From Actinomycetota bacterium (lineage in GTDB: Bacteria; Actinomycetota; Rubrobacteria; Rubrobacterales; Rubrobacteraceae), in the NCBI GenBank assembly GCA_902810695.1, contig CADDYV010000007.1:35274-99273 (forward strand): 64,000 nt of DNA, given 5' to 3'. Under the pieces are notes generated by a model, which saw nothing but the letters and a program-made list of their open reading frames with translations, was not told where the DNA came from and did not search any database. Shown here in pieces: positions 1 to 11,999 of this stretch. A program made the translations under genes and the position numbers. Position 1 is the first letter of the stretch; every line of letters starts with the position of its first letter.

Positions 1-37
1 CCGAAGGGCCCGAGACGACGATCAGTCTTCCTCGCAA
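1..37 (-). CDS. gmk: Guanylate kinase, N-terminal fragment (gene continues past the left edge)
   Basis: Only about 12 codons are visible. Reading leftwards from a TTG at 37 the frame gives M-R-G-R-L-I-V-V-S-G-P-S, the hydrophobic strand and start of the P-loop typical of guanylate kinases, which phosphorylate GMP to GDP. In mycobacteria mihF is directly followed by gmk (established), so the neighbourhood supports the call. The start is uncertain: TTG at 37..35 lies inside mihF, whereas CTG at 25..23 overlaps the mihF stop as CTGA, the junction type seen at many genes here. The fragment is too short to exclude another P-loop kinase. Confidence 0.72.
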   Translation of the reverse strand, partial: MRGRLIVVSGPS

Positions 38-345
38 CCCAAAGCCCTGATCAAACGATCCCGTTGTCCGTGCGTGAGCCCGACGAGCGTCTTGGAGCGG
101 CTGATCTTCGCCTCCCTGAGCAAGCGGGTTACCTTTATACGTCCCATACCCCGCATGGCAAGCAGCATCTCCTCGACTTTCGCGCCTTTCAACTCCTCAG
201 AAGGGTCCATCAGCAGATCGTAGATGTCAAGCGAACCGCTTTTAAGATCACGCTTGGCAGCAGCCCGGGCGAACCGCACCCGATTGGCCTCTTCGAGCGC
301 GGCATGCCGCTCCTGCGAGGTTCTCTCTGGCGTACGCCTCAGCAT
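22..345 (-). CDS. mihF: Actinobacterial integration host factor (mIHF)
   Basis: A 107-residue basic protein. The C-terminal half (about residues 55-105) carries the helix-two-turns-helix core of mIHF, with G-M-G-R-I-K-V and a Q-R-D-R-L-I-R-A-L-G tail. mIHF is an essential nucleoid-associated DNA-binding protein in mycobacteria and is a marker of actinobacteria. The ATG at 345 follows the pyrD stop by 7 nt, so the gene is probably co-transcribed with the pyrimidine operon, and it is followed by gmk as in Mycobacterium. The same frame is open further upstream, but inside pyrD and without resemblance to the family. Confidence 0.9.
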   Translation of the reverse strand: MLRRTPERTSQERHAALEEANRVRFARAAAKRDLKSGSLDIYDLLMDPSEELKGAKVEEMLLAMRGMGRIKVTRLLREAKISRSKTLVGLTHGQRDRLIRALGCEED

Positions 346-352
346 TAGCAAT

Positions 353-1270
353 TCAGTATAACATCGCCTCTTGTGATTCGTCACGGCTTCGCAAAGCACT
401 TGTAAGGTTTTGTGCTTTAAGTTCATTGTCCCGCAGGTAGACGGCAAACTCTTCCAGGATTTCGCCTGGTTCCCGGACGAATCCACCGGAGCCGACCTGG
501 ACTGCCGACGCCCCGGCGAGCATGAATGCGACGGCGTCAGTACCGCTCGTAACACCGCCGCAACCGATAACCGGAACGCTTACCACCCTGGAGACCTCGT
601 AAACGGCTCGCAGTGCTACAGGTTTTATGGCAGGACCCGAAAGCCCGCCTTTCAGGAAAATCCGGCGCGTATGAGGATCAACTGCGAGCGCGGAAATGGT
701 GTTTATCAGGGTGAGCGCATCCGCCCCGGCTTCTTCTGAGGCCAGAGCGTTGTTCAGGGCTCCCTCGTTTGCGAGCTTTGCGAACAATGGTTTATCGGGC
801 AAGGCCGTGCGGCAAGCAGCGACGACCTCGGATATGGTCTCTGCTCTCGCGCAGAAAGTCGTCCCTCCACGCTCGGTGTTCGGGCACGAGAGATTGAGCT
901 CCACCGCCGCAACGCGTGATTCGCCAGCGAGCCGGGCGCACAACTCTGCGAACTCCGCGACGGTATCCCCGGCGACAGAGACGATGATAGGCAGCCCGAT
1001 GTCGTAATCGTCGAGGTCTTCCAGGAAACGCTCTATGCCGGGGTTCTGGAGCCCGATGGAGTTGATGATCCCCGCCGGAGCCTCGGCCAACCGGGGTGGC
1101 GGGTTCCCGGCACGGGGCTTCGGGGTAACCGTCTTGGGCAGGATCGCCCCGTAGACGCCTTTTACCTCCCCGAACGCTTCCCGGCCCAGCGTACCTGCGG
1201 CGGGCATCAGCGGCGTCCGCAAGCGAATGCCGCAGAGATCAACCGCAAGGCTATCGGAATTCTCTACCAC
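353..1270 (-). CDS. pyrD: Dihydroorotate dehydrogenase B, catalytic subunit
   Basis: 305 residues, normal for class 1B enzymes. Oxidises dihydroorotate to orotate on FMN in UMP synthesis, passing electrons to PyrK. The catalytic-cysteine motif N-L-S-C-P-N is present at about residue 128, and the phosphate-binding region shows G-C-G-G-V and Q-V-G-S-G-G near the C-terminus. The chosen start is a GTG at 1270 that overlaps the pyrK stop; the frame upstream of it lies inside pyrK and is not conserved. Coupled to pyrK, as expected for the heterotetrameric NAD-linked form. Confidence 0.95.
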   Translation of the reverse strand: MVENSDSLAVDLCGIRLRTPLMPAAGTLGREAFGEVKGVYGAILPKTVTPKPRAGNPPPRLAEAPAGIINSIGLQNPGIERFLEDLDDYDIGLPIIVSVAGDTVAEFAELCARLAGESRVAAVELNLSCPNTERGGTTFCARAETISEVVAACRTALPDKPLFAKLANEGALNNALASEEAGADALTLINTISALAVDPHTRRIFLKGGLSGPAIKPVALRAVYEVSRVVSVPVIGCGGVTSGTDAVAFMLAGASAVQVGSGGFVREPGEILEEFAVYLRDNELKAQNLTSALRSRDESQEAMLY

Positions 1271-2016
1271 GCCAGAACTTCCGCGAGGAAAACGGGACCC
1301 GAAATGCAGGCGCGCGCGTAAGTCCGCCCTCCACCATCCCAAACCGGCACCGCGCAGCCGTGGCACGAACCGTTCGCGCACGCCATCCTCTCTCGCACTG
1401 CGAGCTGGACACAAACCTGCTCGCAGGCAGCCCGTTTTACCGCCGCGAGGGTCGAGAGGGGTCCGCTGGCGCAGACTGCAGAGTAGCGGGAGAGGTCGCC
1501 GACACGCGCGAGTAACTTTTCGGGTGCTCTTTCGGGATCATCTGTCGGAACGAGATCAGCATCCGGGAAGATTCTGGATATTACATCTCCGTAAGCCTCT
1601 GGCGCAGTGGAAGGAATCTCCAGGTACAGTTCATGCGGGATGCCCCGCCCGGCCAGGCGTCGCGAGAGGAGCTTCAACGGCGAGACCCAGACCCCGCCGC
1701 CAACCAGAGCCACCGGTCCGTTGCCGATATCGAACCCCCGGCCCAGAGGTTCGCTTACCACTACCTCTTCCTCCTCTCCGGCGAGCAGCGACGTGCCCCG
1801 GCCCCGGATCTCCACCAGCAGGGCGGCGCTCTCTCCGTCGTAATCGTGGACGAAAAACGGTCGGCAGAGAAACGGATCTAGGGCTGCGGCGAAGCTTCGA
1901 GTTCTGACCATCACGAACTGCCCTGGTTGCGGAATACACCCATTCCAGCGGTAGCGCAGGAGCAGATGGTTCCCGAACCTCTCGCGGCTCAGGATCTCCG
2001 CTCTCTGAAGTCTCAC
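1264..2016 (-). CDS. pyrK: Dihydroorotate dehydrogenase B, electron-transfer subunit
   Basis: 250 residues. A ferredoxin-reductase-like FAD/NAD domain (F-V-M-V-R-T near residue 35, nucleotide-binding G-G-G-V-W-V-S-P) is followed by a C-terminal 2Fe-2S site with cysteines in C-A-N-G-S-C-H-G-C and a fourth in A-R-A-C-I-S-G-P. It carries electrons from PyrD to NAD+. The start is GTG at 2016, overlapping the carB stop as GTGA (4 nt). The following pyrD start overlaps this stop, so both subunits are translationally coupled. Confidence 0.93.
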   Translation of the reverse strand: MRLQRAEILSRERFGNHLLLRYRWNGCIPQPGQFVMVRTRSFAAALDPFLCRPFFVHDYDGESAALLVEIRGRGTSLLAGEEEEVVVSEPLGRGFDIGNGPVALVGGGVWVSPLKLLSRRLAGRGIPHELYLEIPSTAPEAYGDVISRIFPDADLVPTDDPERAPEKLLARVGDLSRYSAVCASGPLSTLAAVKRAACEQVCVQLAVRERMACANGSCHGCAVPVWDGGGRTYARACISGPVFLAEVLAW

Positions 2017-5000
2017 GTCCTCGCCACGTAGAGGTCTTGCAGCGCCCTCACCCGCCGGGTGCCGCCCCGGATCCTGGACTCTATCCCCTGCACGGCAGCG
2101 GCGGCTGCGGCGAGCGTCGTGATACATGGTGTACCGTGCATCAGAGCTTTGCGCCGGATCAGATACCCGTCCGTGCGCGCACCACGCCCCCAGGGGGTGT
2201 TGATGACCAGGTCAACTCCACCGCTCTCGATGAGGCCAAGCACATCCTCTCCTAGCTCCCCGATCTTGGGCACCACCTCGACCGAAAGCCCGTTGTTCTT
2301 GAGCACGTCTGCCGTTCCCTCGCTCGCTGCGAGCTCGAACCCCAAGTCCGCGAAGGCGCGTGCGATCAGCACCACCGCCCGCTTGTCGCGGTTGGCTACG
2401 GAGATGTAGACCTTCCCGGATACCGGAAGCTCCTGCCCGGCTGCCGTCAGCGCCTTGGCGAAAGCTCCACCGAAGGAGCGATCCACACCCATCGCCTCGC
2501 CCGTGGAGCGCATCTCCGGCCCGAGCAGGGGATCTACATCAGCGAACCTCTCGAACGGGAAGACCGGCGCCTTGACGCTGAAGTGTCCGTTATCTCTGTC
2601 CGTCCCGAGCCGCATGTCCCTGAGCTTTTCGCCGAGCAGAACGCGGGTGGCGACCTTCGCCAGCGGCACCCCGGTCGCCTTGGAGATAAACGGCACGGTA
2701 CGCGAGGCCCGGGGATTGCACTCGATGACCATCACGTCTTCGCCACGCACCACGAACTGCACGTTCATCAGCCCCACAACGCCAACGGCGAGCGCGAGTC
2801 GGCGGGTGTAATCCTCTATCTTCCCCAGCAGCGAGCGCGGAATCGTGATCGGGGGCGTAACGCAGGAAGAGTCTCCCGAGTGAACCCCCGCCTCCTCGAC
2901 GTGCTCCATGATCCCGCCGATATACACATCCTCACCGTCGGAGACCGCATCCACATCTACCTCGATGTGATCCTCCATAAACTTATCCACGAGCGTGGGA
3001 TGCTCGGGAGTAGTGCTCACCTCTGACCTGAGGTAGATGTCGAGGTCTTCTTCGTTGTAGACGATCTCCATCCGGCGTCCGCCGAGTACGTAGGATGGCC
3101 GCACGACGACCGGGTAGCCAAGCTCGTGCGCGACCTCGCGCGCCTCCTCCGCCGTTCTCGCAGTACCGAATCGCGGGTGCGGGATGCCGAGTTCGGTCAA
3201 AAGCCGCCCGAAACGGGAGCGGTCCTCGGCCAGGTCTATCGCGTCGGGAGAGGTGCCGAGAATCCTGACCCCCGCCCGCTCCAGCTCCCGCGCCAGCTTC
3301 AGGGGACTCTGGCCGCCGAACTGCAAAACCACACCTTCCGGGTTCTCGCGCCGGATGACCTCCAGCACGTACTCCGCCGCGAGCGGCTCGAAGTACAGGC
3401 GGCTGGAAGTGTCGTAGTCGGTGGAGACGGTCTCGGGGTTGGAGTTGACCATGACCGCGTCATATCCGCACTCGGCTAGCGCGTAGCTGGCGTGGACGCA
3501 TGCGTAATCGAACTCCACGCCCTGGCCTATCCTGTTCGGCCCACTCCCCAGAACCACAACCGAGGGCCTGTCTCCCCTCTCAACCTCATCTTCAACCTCA
3601 TAAGTCGAGTAGTAGTACGGGGTCCGGGCCGGAAACTCCCCGGCACAGGTGTCAACGGACTTGTAGGTCGGGTGTATGCCCAGAGCGCCGCGCACGCCTC
3701 GCACAACTTCTGTTGTGGTACCGATAGCAGCCGCGATCGTCTCGTCGGAAAGTCCGACCTTTTTCGTCTCGACAAGCTCTCTTACGCTCAGGGTTTCGGG
3801 TATAGCTCCTTCCGCCGCCACGATCTTGGCAACCGACGCGATGAAGAAGGGATCTATCTGCGTCCGCTCGTGGATCTCCGGTATGTCCATCCCCGCCCGG
3901 AGCGCCTCGAAGACGGCGAAAATCCTATACGGATTGGGACCGTCCAGGTTCGCGACTATGTCTTGAGGTTCGACCTCCAGTGAAGCTATAGCCTTCAGGA
4001 GACTCTCGGTGAAAGTTCTGCCTATGGCCATTACCTCGCCGACGGAGTGCATCCTGGTGGTCAATCTGGGGGTTGTTCCGGGGAATTTCTCGAAGGCGAA
4101 GCGTGGGATCTTGGTTACCACGTAGTCAAGCGCGGGCTCGAAAGATGCCGGTGTAGCTTTGGTTATGTCATTGGGGATTTCATCCAGCCTCAGCCCAACC
4201 GCGAGCTTGGCGGCTATCTTGGCGATCGGGAACCCCGTAGCCTTGCTCGCCAGCGCACTGGAGCGGGAAACGCGCGGGTTCATTTCGATCACGTAGAAAT
4301 CATCGCTCTCTGGGTCTACCGCGAACTGGATGTTGGAGCCCCCGGTCTGCACTCCTATCTCACGTATTATGCGTATAGCAGCGGAGCGAAGTGTCTGGTA
4401 CTGCCTGTCGGAGAGGGTCTGGGCGGGGGCGACGGTGATGGAGTCGCCGGTATGGACGCCCATCGGGTCGGCGTTCTCTATGGAGCAAATGATAACGACG
4501 TTATCGGAGAGGTCGCGCATGACCTCCAGCTCGAACTCCTTCCAGCCGGCGATGCTTCTCTCGACCAGGGCGCTCCTGACGGGGCTCGCGCCGAGGCCCT
4601 CGGCAACGGTGCGCCTTAGCTCGCCGGGATCGTTCGCGATAGCCCCGCCCTTTCCGCCCAGGGTGAAGCTCGGGCGTATGATCAGGGGGAATCCTATCTC
4701 CGCGGCAAGCTCTTCGGCCTCCCGGACGTTGTGAACGATGCGGCTCTCGGGGACTTTCAGGTGAATCCTCTCCATCGCCTCGCGGAAAAGTTGGCGGTCC
4801 TCGGCTTTGCGGATAGACTCCACAGAAGCGCCGAGAAGTTCCACACCGAACTCATCCAGGGTGCCCGACTCGTACAGCTCGACGGAGAGGTTCAGGGCCG
4901 TCTGCCCGCCCAGGGTAGGAAGCAGGGCGTCGGGGTGTTCGCGGCGGATGATCTCCGCAACCGTCTCGGCGGTAAGCGGTTCGATGTAGGTGGCGTCGGC

Positions 5001-5180
5001 GACCTCCGGGTCGGTCATGATGGTTGCCGGGTTGGAGTTGACCAGGATCACGCGGTAACCCTCGTCGCGCAACGCCCGGCACGCCTGGGTGCCGGAGTAG
5101 TCGAACTCCGCAGCCTGGCCGATTACGATCGGGCCCGAGCCGATGATGAGGATGCTCGATATGTCATCTCGCCGGGGCAT
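2013..5180 (-). CDS. carB: Carbamoyl-phosphate synthase, large subunit
   Basis: 1055 residues, the usual length. Makes carbamoyl phosphate from bicarbonate, 2 ATP and ammonia delivered by CarA, feeding pyrimidine and arginine synthesis. Two duplicated ATP-grasp halves are visible ([13 protein letters not shown] near residue 10 and [12 protein letters not shown] near 545), then a C-terminal allosteric domain with G-T-A-D-V-L. The ATG at 5180 lies one base after the carA stop; the frame upstream is carA on another frame. The gene is followed by pyrK with a 4-nt overlap. Confidence 0.97.
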   Translation of the reverse strand: MPRRDDISSILIIGSGPIVIGQAAEFDYSGTQACRALRDEGYRVILVNSNPATIMTDPEVADATYIEPLTAETVAEIIRREHPDALLPTLGGQTALNLSVELYESGTLDEFGVELLGASVESIRKAEDRQLFREAMERIHLKVPESRIVHNVREAEELAAEIGFPLIIRPSFTLGGKGGAIANDPGELRRTVAEGLGASPVRSALVERSIAGWKEFELEVMRDLSDNVVIICSIENADPMGVHTGDSITVAPAQTLSDRQYQTLRSAAIRIIREIGVQTGGSNIQFAVDPESDDFYVIEMNPRVSRSSALASKATGFPIAKIAAKLAVGLRLDEIPNDITKATPASFEPALDYVVTKIPRFAFEKFPGTTPRLTTRMHSVGEVMAIGRTFTESLLKAIASLEVEPQDIVANLDGPNPYRIFAVFEALRAGMDIPEIHERTQIDPFFIASVAKIVAAEGAIPETLSVRELVETKKVGLSDETIAAAIGTTTEVVRGVRGALGIHPTYKSVDTCAGEFPARTPYYYSTYEVEDEVERGDRPSVVVLGSGPNRIGQGVEFDYACVHASYALAECGYDAVMVNSNPETVSTDYDTSSRLYFEPLAAEYVLEVIRRENPEGVVLQFGGQSPLKLARELERAGVRILGTSPDAIDLAEDRSRFGRLLTELGIPHPRFGTARTAEEAREVAHELGYPVVVRPSYVLGGRRMEIVYNEEDLDIYLRSEVSTTPEHPTLVDKFMEDHIEVDVDAVSDGEDVYIGGIMEHVEEAGVHSGDSSCVTPPITIPRSLLGKIEDYTRRLALAVGVVGLMNVQFVVRGEDVMVIECNPRASRTVPFISKATGVPLAKVATRVLLGEKLRDMRLGTDRDNGHFSVKAPVFPFERFADVDPLLGPEMRSTGEAMGVDRSFGGAFAKALTAAGQELPVSGKVYISVANRDKRAVVLIARAFADLGFELAASEGTADVLKNNGLSVEVVPKIGELGEDVLGLIESGGVDLVINTPWGRGARTDGYLIRRKALMHGTPCITTLAAAAAAVQGIESRIRGGTRRVRALQDLYVART

Positions 5181-5181
5181 C

Positions 5182-6288
5182 CTACACCGCCGCCTTGTTG
5201 GAGATGCTCTCCACGAACTCGTCGAAGAGGTATCCCGAATCCCTGGGACCGGGGCTGGACTCCGGGTGGTATTGCACACTCCAGGCGCGAAGCTCGTCGC
5301 AGGAAAGACCCTCGACCGTACCGTCGTAGAGGTTGCGGTGGGTTAGCTCGACATTCTTCGGCATCGTCTCCTCGCGGATCGCGAAGCCGTGGTTCTGGCT
5401 TGTGATCTCGATCCGCCCGGTTCGCAGGTTCCTGACCGGGTGGTTCGCGCCGTGGTGCCCGAAGGGCATCTTGTAGGTCTCGCAGCCCAGCACCAGCCCC
5501 AGAAGCTGGTGCCCCAGGCAGATGCCGAAGACCGGGATCTCCCCCAGCATCGGGCGCAGATTCTCGACGGCCCGTCTCAGCGCCGCCGGGTCTCCGGGAC
5601 CGTTGGAGAGAAACAGGCCGTCAGGTTTTACGTCCATGATGCTTTCGGCAGCAGAAGAACCCGGCATGGCAACGACCGTAGCCCCCCGGCTCCTGAGTTC
5701 CCTGTAGATGGAGCCCTTCACGCCGTAGTCCAGGGCGGCCACCCTGCACCTCTCCTCTCCAAAGGAAGGCATAAGCACGGGTTCGGTAAGCTCGGAGCTG
5801 GTCGAGGCGAGATCCAGGCCAACCATCTGCGGATGGGCCCTGGCTCTCTCCCGCAACAGGTTTACATCTCGTTCGGCCGTGGAGATCACACCCCGCATGG
5901 CGCCCTTGTCCCTTATGTGCCGCGTCAGCGCGCGGGTATCAATTCCCTCAACCCCCATAACGCCAGCCTCGCTCAGAAGCTCCGCCAGAGAACGCTGGCT
6001 CGCCCAGTTGCTGTGATACGGGGTGTACTCGCGCACCAGGACTGCAGACGCCTGCACCCTGCGGGACTCGTCGTCGCCGGGGATCACGCCGTAGTTTCCG
6101 ATCAGGGGGTAAGTGAACAACACGATCTGGCCCCGGTAAGAGGGGTCGGTCAGGGTTTCCTGGTATCCGACCATGCTGGTCGTAAAGACCACCTCGCCCG
6201 CAACCTCACCATCTCCGGCGAAGCTCCACCCTTCGAAAACAGCGCCATCTTCCAGGACAAGAACCGCTCTGCTACGCCCGTACTCCAA
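5182..6288 (-). CDS. carA: Carbamoyl-phosphate synthase, small (glutaminase) subunit
   Basis: 368 residues. Class I glutamine amidotransferase that supplies ammonia to CarB. The nucleophile elbow [10 protein letters not shown] (about residue 255) and the catalytic H-P-E-S-S-P-G-P near 340 are intact. The start is a TTG at 6288 inside the end of pyrC (17-nt overlap), backed by AGGAG seven bases upstream; no ATG or GTG offers a better start. Directly precedes carB by one base. Confidence 0.96.
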   Translation of the reverse strand: MEYGRSRAVLVLEDGAVFEGWSFAGDGEVAGEVVFTTSMVGYQETLTDPSYRGQIVLFTYPLIGNYGVIPGDDESRRVQASAVLVREYTPYHSNWASQRSLAELLSEAGVMGVEGIDTRALTRHIRDKGAMRGVISTAERDVNLLRERARAHPQMVGLDLASTSSELTEPVLMPSFGEERCRVAALDYGVKGSIYRELRSRGATVVAMPGSSAAESIMDVKPDGLFLSNGPGDPAALRRAVENLRPMLGEIPVFGICLGHQLLGLVLGCETYKMPFGHHGANHPVRNLRTGRIEITSQNHGFAIREETMPKNVELTHRNLYDGTVEGLSCDELRAWSVQYHPESSPGPRDSGYLFDEFVESISNKAAV

Positions 6289-7578
6289 ATGCTGCTCCTA
6301 TGCGATCGTGCACCAACTCTCCACCAACTATAGTACCCACGATCCGGCCCGTCAGCTTCTTTCCCAGATACGGACTGTTCCGGGAACGGCTGGCAAGGTT
6401 TCGCTCACTCACCGTCCACTCTTCGGAGAGGTCCACGAGTGCAAGATCCGCGGGAGCACCTGCAGAAATGCTCCCCAGACCTCCCACCCAACGGCCCGGA
6501 GCGCAGCTCATCGCCTCGACGAGCCGGCGGAGCGAGAGCTTTCCGCCCAGGACAAGTTCGGTGTAGAGCGCGGCAAAAGCAGTCTCGTGCCCGAGGAAAC
6601 CGGGTGCGGCCTCCTCCAGCGGAAGCTCTTTCTCCTCCGAAGCGTGCGGCGCGTGGTCGGTCGCCACAAAGTCGAGCGTGCCGTTTCCCAGGGCTTCGCG
6701 TACGCCCGCGCGGTCTTCTTCCGGCCGCAGAGGGGGATTGACCCGCCACATACCTTCGAGCGAACCGATAAGGTCGTCGGTGAGCGTCAGGTGATGCGGG
6801 GTGGTATCCGCCGTCACGTCGGCCTGCCGCTTGAAGAATCCGACGAGCGCCGCCGAAAGAGCGGTCGAGACGTGGGTGATGTGAACCCTCGCCCCGGTCT
6901 CGGCAGCCAGTATCAGGGCCGTCGCCGTCGCCGCGTCCTCCGCGCTCGCGGGCGAGCCCGGAACTCCGGCCAGGGCCGAGGCAATCCCTTCGTGGATGAC
7001 GCCGGTAGCAAGCGTGTGGTCCTCGCAATGCAGGATCACGGGCAGACCAGCCGTTTTCGCGTAGAGCATCGCGTTCCGCAAAACTCCCGCGTTCTGCGTC
7101 CCCAGGCCATCGTCGGAGACGCAGAACGCTCCGGCTTCTTTGAGCAGCCGCATCTCCGTCAGCCGCTCGCCTTTGAGCCCTTCGTGCAACGCCGCCGCGA
7201 CGTACGCCCGCACGCCGGACTCGCGCTCGATGCGCCTCACAAGCCCGCCCAGAACCGCAGGCCGGTCTATTACGGGGTCAGTATTGGGCATCATGACTAC
7301 GCCTGTAAACCCTCCCGCCGCTGCCGCCGCAGAGCCGCTCTCGATATCTTCCTCATCCTCCCGTCCCGGCGTGCGCCAGTGAGCGTGAACATCCACGAAA
7401 CCGGGGAAGAGATGTAACCCGTCTGCGTCCAGCTCGCGCACGCCGCGCAAGCACTCTCCGATCTCCGCAACCCGGCCCCCGGAGAGGCGCACGTCAAGCA
7501 GCGCGTCCAGCTCGGAGCACGGGTCCAGGACACGTGCACCCCTGACGACCAGCTCTTCCGTACTCCCGCTGCGCGTGC

Positions 7579-7582
<4 letters not shown>
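6272..7582 (-). CDS. pyrC: Dihydroorotase
   Basis: 436 residues, class I (multifunctional-type) dihydroorotase. Cyclises carbamoyl aspartate to dihydroorotate. Metal-site motifs [10 protein letters not shown] (about residue 63) and T-D-H-A-P-H (about residue 310) are visible, with an amidohydrolase C-terminus. The start is TTG at 7582, overlapping the pyrB stop as TTGA, with AAGGTGG just upstream. In these operons pyrC normally forms a complex or at least an operon pair with pyrB. Confidence 0.96.
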
Positions 7583-9079
<1,497 letters not shown>

Positions 9080-9110
9080 TTAAAGGCCGGTCTTCAAATT
9101 GACGGACACG

Positions 9111-10004
9111 CTACCAGAGCGCGAACGAATCGTCAAGCTCCAGGGCCGCTTTCCTCAAGTCTTCTGGAATCGGCGACTCGAACTCCAGCTCTTCTCCCGT
9201 GATCGGATGGTTGAAAGCGAGCCGCTCCGCGTGCAGCCACAGCCTCTTGCCCGGAACAGATTTGCCGTAGATCGGGTCCGCGTACACCGGGTATCCGATG
9301 GCCGAGAGGTGAACCCGGATCTGGTGCGTCCTTCCGGTTTCGAGCCGTACCCGGAGCATGGCGTGTCTCGCCGCACGCCGCAAAACTTCGAAGTGCGTTA
9401 CAGCAGGTCTTCCTATCCCGGCGGCCATCCGGGCCGGCTCTGTGGGGTCCCGGCCCACTGGAGAGTCTATCGTTCCCGTATCGGGCAAATCCTCGCCCAC
9501 CACTATTGTTCGATAGACTCGCCGGACACGCCGCTCGGAGAGCATCCTCACCAGACCCGAATATGCAGGCTCGCCTTTCGCCAGCACCATCAGCCCCGAG
9601 GTATCCCGGTCCAGCCGGTGGACCACGCCGGGGCGCTCGGGATCCTCACCGCCCGCGATGCCCTTATCCAGCAGCGCGTTTACCAGCGTCCCGGACGGGT
9701 TACCTGCCCCCGGATGCACCACGATCCCCGCAGGCTTATCCACCACCAGCAAATAATCATCTTCGAAGACTATCAGAATCGGGATATCTTCGGGCCTGAG
9801 CCCCACGTCCGGCAACCTGGCCTCGATCTGCTCCCCGCCACGGACCTTGTACGACGGCACAACCCTTCCGCCATCAACGAGCAGGTCTCCCTCCCGGATC
9901 AGGCGCTGCACGGCTCTCCGGCTCATATCCAGACGGTGCGCCGCCAAGCGATCGAGGCGCTCTCCACCCTCCTGTTCGCCTACCTCGAAAGTCCTTACGG
10001 GCAA
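9111..10004 (-). CDS. rluD: RluA-family 23S rRNA pseudouridine synthase (RluD-like)
   Basis: 297 residues. An N-terminal S4 RNA-binding domain (about residues 15-75, R-L-D-R-L and R-R-A-V-Q-R-L-I-R-E-G) is followed by the pseudouridine synthase domain with the catalytic aspartate in H-R-L-D-R-D-T-S-G (about residue 134) and G-R-T-H-Q-I-R-V-H-L near 224. Start TTG at 10004. In many Gram-positives this gene follows lspA and precedes pyrR; lspA is absent here. Exact uridine targets cannot be read from sequence. Confidence 0.92.
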   Translation of the reverse strand: MPVRTFEVGEQEGGERLDRLAAHRLDMSRRAVQRLIREGDLLVDGGRVVPSYKVRGGEQIEARLPDVGLRPEDIPILIVFEDDYLLVVDKPAGIVVHPGAGNPSGTLVNALLDKGIAGGEDPERPGVVHRLDRDTSGLMVLAKGEPAYSGLVRMLSERRVRRVYRTIVVGEDLPDTGTIDSPVGRDPTEPARMAAGIGRPAVTHFEVLRRAARHAMLRVRLETGRTHQIRVHLSAIGYPVYADPIYGKSVPGKRLWLHAERLAFNHPITGEELEFESPIPEDLRKAALELDDSFALW

Positions 10005-10059
10005 AGACGGCTCTTCATCACAGAGGCCCGCCGATGCTGGGAGCTACGCGAATGCCCTC

Positions 10060-10848
10060 TCATTCATTCCGGCGCCAGGAGCGTCCCGATTCCGATACCG
10101 GTTCGTCTGCTTGCTCCTCCCCAGAAGCAAAATCCTTGCTATCCTCTTCAAGCTCTTCCGCAGACTCCTCCCGATCAACCTCGCCAGCAGCTTCAGCTTC
10201 GGGCGCTCCCTCCAATTCGCTGGCGTGCATGAGCCGCGTATCTTCCTCATCTGGCTCGTGCTCACCTTTTTGTTCAGTGTCCTGGTTTTCTTTCAGCGCC
10301 TCCCGCGCTGTGGCCAGGGCTTCCGGGTCCAGACGCTCTCTCAGCGAAGCCTCGACTTCCTTTGCGGAAGCGATCTCGGCGTTATCCATGACCTCCAGGT
10401 AGCTTCTCAGGAGCTTGCGGAAGTCCGCTGCGAACTTCTCTTTGGCCTCCTTGAGTGCCTCGTAGGACTCGCGGGCGCGTTCGATCTTCTCCGAAGAGTC
10501 GGCGAGTATCTGGTTGGCGCGGGATTTGGCCTCCCGAACGGTCAGCTCGGCTTCGCGGGTGGCGTTCATCCGCATGCTCTCGGCCTCCCGGCGGGCGCTC
10601 TCGCGCAGATCTCCCGCGGCTTTCTCGGCGTGGACCAAGGCCTCCCGGATCGAACCTTCCAGCTCCTCGAACTGCTCCAGACGCTCGCGGACGTTGGAGA
10701 TCTCCTCGTTGATCTTCAAGTTCTCGGTGTAGATGCGCTCGTACTCGTCGGCGACCGTCTCCAGGAAGTCCTCGACCTGCTCGGCGTTATACCCCCGGAA
10801 GCTTCTCGCGAATTCTTTGCGCCGGATCTCAAGCGGCTTCATGCTCAT
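10060..10848 (-). CDS. divIVA: DivIVA / Wag31-like polar scaffold protein
   Basis: 262 residues. The N-terminus (P-L-E-I-R-R-K-E-F then F-R-G-Y-N-A-E-Q-V-E-D-F-L) is the membrane-curvature-sensing DivIVA domain. A long coiled coil rich in Glu, Arg and Ala runs from about residue 35 to 185, and the last 75 residues are a strongly acidic low-complexity tail. DivIVA marks cell poles or septa and organises growth and division. Located at the end of the dcw cluster after yggT, 6 nt apart. Confidence 0.93.
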   Translation of the reverse strand: MSMKPLEIRRKEFARSFRGYNAEQVEDFLETVADEYERIYTENLKINEEISNVRERLEQFEELEGSIREALVHAEKAAGDLRESARREAESMRMNATREAELTVREAKSRANQILADSSEKIERARESYEALKEAKEKFAADFRKLLRSYLEVMDNAEIASAKEVEASLRERLDPEALATAREALKENQDTEQKGEHEPDEEDTRLMHASELEGAPEAEAAGEVDREESAEELEEDSKDFASGEEQADEPVSESGRSWRRNE

Positions 10849-10854
10849 GTCTCA

Positions 10855-11190
10855 TCACCCCGTTACAGGTTGAATGAAGTTTCTGATGATCAAGAGCAGT
10901 AGACTACGCGCTATCGAGAGTCCTATCAAGGCTATGATCGGCGAGAGGTCGAGCCCTATGCCACCGAGCTGGAGCATGGGCATACGGCTCCTTATCGGCA
11001 TGAGTATCGGTCTTGCCACGTTCCCCACGATGTCGTAGACACCCTGCAGAAACCTGTTGGAAGGATATCCGGGAAACCAGCTAAAGAGAATATTCGCGAT
11101 AATAAACCCGAACAGTATGTAGTAGCAGTAGACCACCACCCCGGAGAGCAGATTTGCGATGCTGAACCCGAAAACCTGTAGCAGCGCCAT
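10855..11190 (-). CDS. yggT: YggT-family membrane protein
   Basis: 111 residues. Two hydrophobic blocks (about residues 8-38 and 75-105) flank the family stretch N-V-A-R-P-I-L-M-P-I-R-S-R-M-P. YggT proteins are small inner-membrane proteins usually coded between sepF/proC and divIVA; their molecular role is not settled. The ATG at 11190 shares one base with the proC stop (TAATG), so the two are coupled. Confidence 0.9.
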   Translation of the reverse strand: MALLQVFGFSIANLLSGVVVYCYYILFGFIIANILFSWFPGYPSNRFLQGVYDIVGNVARPILMPIRSRMPMLQLGGIGLDLSPIIALIGLSIARSLLLLIIRNFIQPVTG

Positions 11191-11993
11191 TACTGCTCGC
11201 CCAGGCTCCTCGCCTGCTCGGTGGCCGCGCTGATACCGTCGTAGATGGCTCCCACGAACCCGGCCTTCTCCATCGCCACAAACGCCGCCGCCGTAGTACC
11301 GCCGGGCGTCATCACCTCGTCGCGAACTTGGTGGGGGCTCCTCTCTTTGAGCAGAACCGCCGTACCCTGGATGGTCTCGTTGACCAGCCTGCGCGCCACA
11401 TCACGCGGGATGCCTTCCCTCACTCCGGCCTGCACCAGCGCGTCGGCGAAGAGCGCCACGTACGCAGGCCCCGATCCGTGCAGAGCCGTAGCCGCATCAA
11501 AAAGTCTTTCGGGAAGTTCGATCACATCCCCGACATGGCCGAAGATGTCCTTGACAACCGGCAGCATCTTCTTGCCGGTCTCGTTCGCTGTGATCACCGC
11601 CGAACCCAACCCCACCGAGGCGCACACGTTCGGCATCACCCTCAAGACTGCAGTCCCCGGCGGCAGGCCTTTCTCTATGGCCGATATCGGGACCCCGGCG
11701 GCGACGCTCGTTACCGCCTTCTGTGTATCTTCGACGACCGGGTAGATCTCCTTCAGCACCGTCCCCACATCCCAGGGTTTGACGGCGACCACGATAAGCT
11801 CGCTGTCCTCCGCAAGCTCGGCGTTCGACCCGACCGCCCTTATGCCGTAGCCGTCCGCGTACTCTTCGAGCCGCTCGGCGTGTACGTCGCTGACCGCAAG
11901 CTCGTATAGTCCGGAGTCGGCCAGCCTGACGAGCAGGGAACCGCCGATCTTGCCGGCGCCTATTATCCCGACTTTCTTTGCGGAGCCGTTCAA
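11190..11993 (-). CDS. proC: Pyrroline-5-carboxylate reductase
   Basis: 267 residues. Reduces pyrroline-5-carboxylate to proline with NAD(P)H. The N-terminal Rossmann loop V-G-I-I-G-A-G-K-I-G-G-S is at residues 8-19, and the C-terminal dimerisation domain carries the family signature P-G-G-T-T-A-A-A near residue 230. It lies between sepF and yggT, an order shared with many Gram-positive dcw clusters although its metabolic role is unrelated to division. Confidence 0.95.
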   Translation of the reverse strand: MNGSAKKVGIIGAGKIGGSLLVRLADSGLYELAVSDVHAERLEEYADGYGIRAVGSNAELAEDSELIVVAVKPWDVGTVLKEIYPVVEDTQKAVTSVAAGVPISAIEKGLPPGTAVLRVMPNVCASVGLGSAVITANETGKKMLPVVKDIFGHVGDVIELPERLFDAATALHGSGPAYVALFADALVQAGVREGIPRDVARRLVNETIQGTAVLLKERSPHQVRDEVMTPGGTTAAAFVAMEKAGFVGAIYDGISAATEQARSLGEQ

Positions 11994-11999
11994 AGAACC

